From Actinomycetota bacterium (GTDB lineage: Bacteria > Actinomycetota > Thermoleophilia > Gaiellales > Gaiellaceae), in NCBI GenBank assembly GCA_019234175.1, contig JAFALP010000158.1, positions 1 through 5,924 of the forward strand: a DNA stretch of 5,924 nucleotides, written 5' to 3'. The translations under genes were made by a program, and so were the position numbers. This document shows, in pieces, positions 4,998-5,924 of this stretch (position 1 is the first letter of the stretch; every line of letters starts with the position of its first letter). The notes under the pieces were generated by a model. That model was not told the DNA's origin. It made no database searches and saw nothing but the letters and a program-made list of their open reading frames with translations.

Positions 4998-5924
4998 GGT
5001 GCCACTTCGACGACGGTGCAGACGGAGCCCGAGCCCGTGCTCGCGCGCACCTGGCGGAGCCCGTCGCTCAACCGGGCGCGGTCCTCGGCGCCGGCGGCGA
5101 GGAGCTCCAGCTGCCGGCCCGCGGGCTCGGTGAGCTCGACGAGCTCGATGCGGAGCTGAGTCGCCGGGCCGGGGAGCTCGGCGAGCTTCGGGGCGAGGGC
5201 GATGCGGATGCGGGCGGCGTCGGCGCTCGGCTCGCGCAGCGTCAGCGTGCGCCGCCAGGAGCCGCCGCCGACGAGGCCGGCGGAGAGCGCGACCTTGCGG
5301 ACGAAGCGGTCCCGGCGCTCCGGCCGGGCGAGCGCCGTCTCGACGAGCGCGCCGACCGCGCGGCGCAGCGTGAGCTCGTTGCCGACCGCCTCCGGGAACT
5401 CGAGCGCCTCGGCGAGCTCGGCCGGCGGACGGCGACCGCGCACGCGCGCGGCCGCCCCGCCTCTCGCCAGGCTCCAGGCACGCCGGCCGTCCGGCCCCAG
5501 TCGTTCGGCGACGGCGCCGCCCGGGAGCCCGGCAAGCTGTCCAAGCCTGCGAACTCCGAGCGCTTCGAGCTCTTCGTAGCGCTGCCGCTCGAGCGGCAGC
5601 AAGGTCAGCGGCAGCGGCGCGAGGAAGCGGCCGACCTCCTCGTCGCGGACGACGAGCAGCTGCCCCGGCTTCGCCACGGTGGCGGCGGCGAGCGCGGCGA
5701 AGCGCCGTCCGGCGGCGCCGATGCGCGGGTCCCAGCTCGATCCGACGGCGGCGAGCGCGCGCCGGAGCGCCGGCTCGAGGCCGCCGTACAGCCGCTCGAC
5801 CCCACGCGTCTCGAAGTACGCAACGCCGGGCGCGGCCGGGTCGACGGCGAAGCCCGTGTCCTCGAGCGAGCGGACGACCTCCTCCCAGGCCTGCTCGGCG
5901 GCGGCGGGGTCGGGGTCGACGAGC
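4946..5924 (-). CDS. imuB: ImuB, Y-family-like mutasome adaptor (partial, N-terminus outside window)
   Basis: ImuB is a Y-family polymerase relative that links DnaE2 to the beta clamp during SOS translesion synthesis. The first complete codon in the window is at 5923 and 325 codons run to the TGA at 4948-4946; about 200 N-terminal residues are probably missing. Visible parts, numbered from 5923, are the end of the palm (GVAYFETRGVERLYGG, 33-48), FLAPLPLTLLPL then an HhH-like region (LEALGVRRLGQLAGLP), a little-finger-like region, and the actinobacterial ImuB ending SRIPETRALFVPRDD. Where active Y-family enzymes have SIDEAFLD, this protein reads APGVAYFE, so the catalytic D-E pair is replaced by G-V, as expected for an adaptor. 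QLELL (bases 5113-5099) fits the QLxLF-type clamp-binding motif at the position expected from mycobacterial ImuB. A GTG at 5677 lies mid-domain and is not the start. The promoter, and any imuA-like gene, are off the window. Confidence 0.93.
   Translation of the reverse strand, partial: LVDPDPAAAEQAWEEVVRSLEDTGFAVDPAAPGVAYFETRGVERLYGGLEPALRRALAAVGSSWDPRIGAAGRRFAALAAATVAKPGQLLVVRDEEVGRFLAPLPLTLLPLERQRYEELEALGVRRLGQLAGLPGGAVAERLGPDGRRAWSLARGGAAARVRGRRPPAELAEALEFPEAVGNELTLRRAVGALVETALARPERRDRFVRKVALSAGLVGGGSWRRTLTLREPSADAARIRIALAPKLAELPGPATQLRIELVELTEPAGRQLELLAAGAEDRARLSDGLRQVRASTGSGSVCTVVEVAPWSRIPETRALFVPRDD

Noticed and set aside
1..5924. A new defence, mobile or CRISPR-like system
   Set aside because: Every gene except the propeller and the small DUF gene belongs to a known family, and no direct-repeat array, transposase, terminal repeat or tRNA was seen on reading both strands.

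Overview
The window is very GC-rich and almost fully coding, and it reads as chromosomal DNA of a high-GC actinobacterium. A Thermoleophilia-like lineage is possible, but that is a guess from protein style and not a measured placement. The evidence for Actinobacteria is an SOS mutasome pairing of ImuB with DnaE2, a small DUF6504-like gene next to imuB, a Gram-positive-type LexA box (CGAAC-N4-GTTCG), and start sites that look leaderless (TANNNT, 6 nt, GTG).

Layout, left to right. Positions 1-3119 (minus strand) hold almost all of dnaE2, the error-prone C-family polymerase, with its C-terminal end beyond the left edge. Its promoter (about 3120-3154) has a perfect LexA palindrome in the spacer between the -10 and the presumed -35. 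Positions 3152-4099 (minus) encode a probable exported six-repeat beta-propeller protein of unknown function. It is divergent from thiE (4118-4738, plus), which encodes thiamine-phosphate synthase, and the two start codons are only 18 bp apart around a CCTAGG core that gives each strand a -10-like hexamer. Positions 4719-4997 (minus) hold a small DUF6504-like gene that overlaps the thiE 3' end by 20 bp and follows or overlaps the imuB stop. Positions 4946-5924 (minus) hold the C-terminal two thirds of imuB, whose N-terminus lies beyond the right edge.

How the genes work together. ImuB (a Y-family-like, apparently non-catalytic adaptor) and DnaE2 (the translesion polymerase) are the known partners of the SOS-induced mutagenesis complex. 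The small gene after imuB is a candidate accessory to it. thiE, on the opposite strand, and the propeller gene separate imuB from dnaE2, which explains why dnaE2 has its own LexA-controlled promoter. thiE is a housekeeping cofactor gene with no evident link to DNA repair.

No RNA genes, insertion sequences, CRISPR arrays or attachment sites were seen, and no stretch over 300 bases lacks a gene. I did not find a clearly undescribed system. The points most worth a second look are the leaderless LexA-spacer promoter of dnaE2, the DUF6504-like gene, and the exported propeller gene beside the mutasome.
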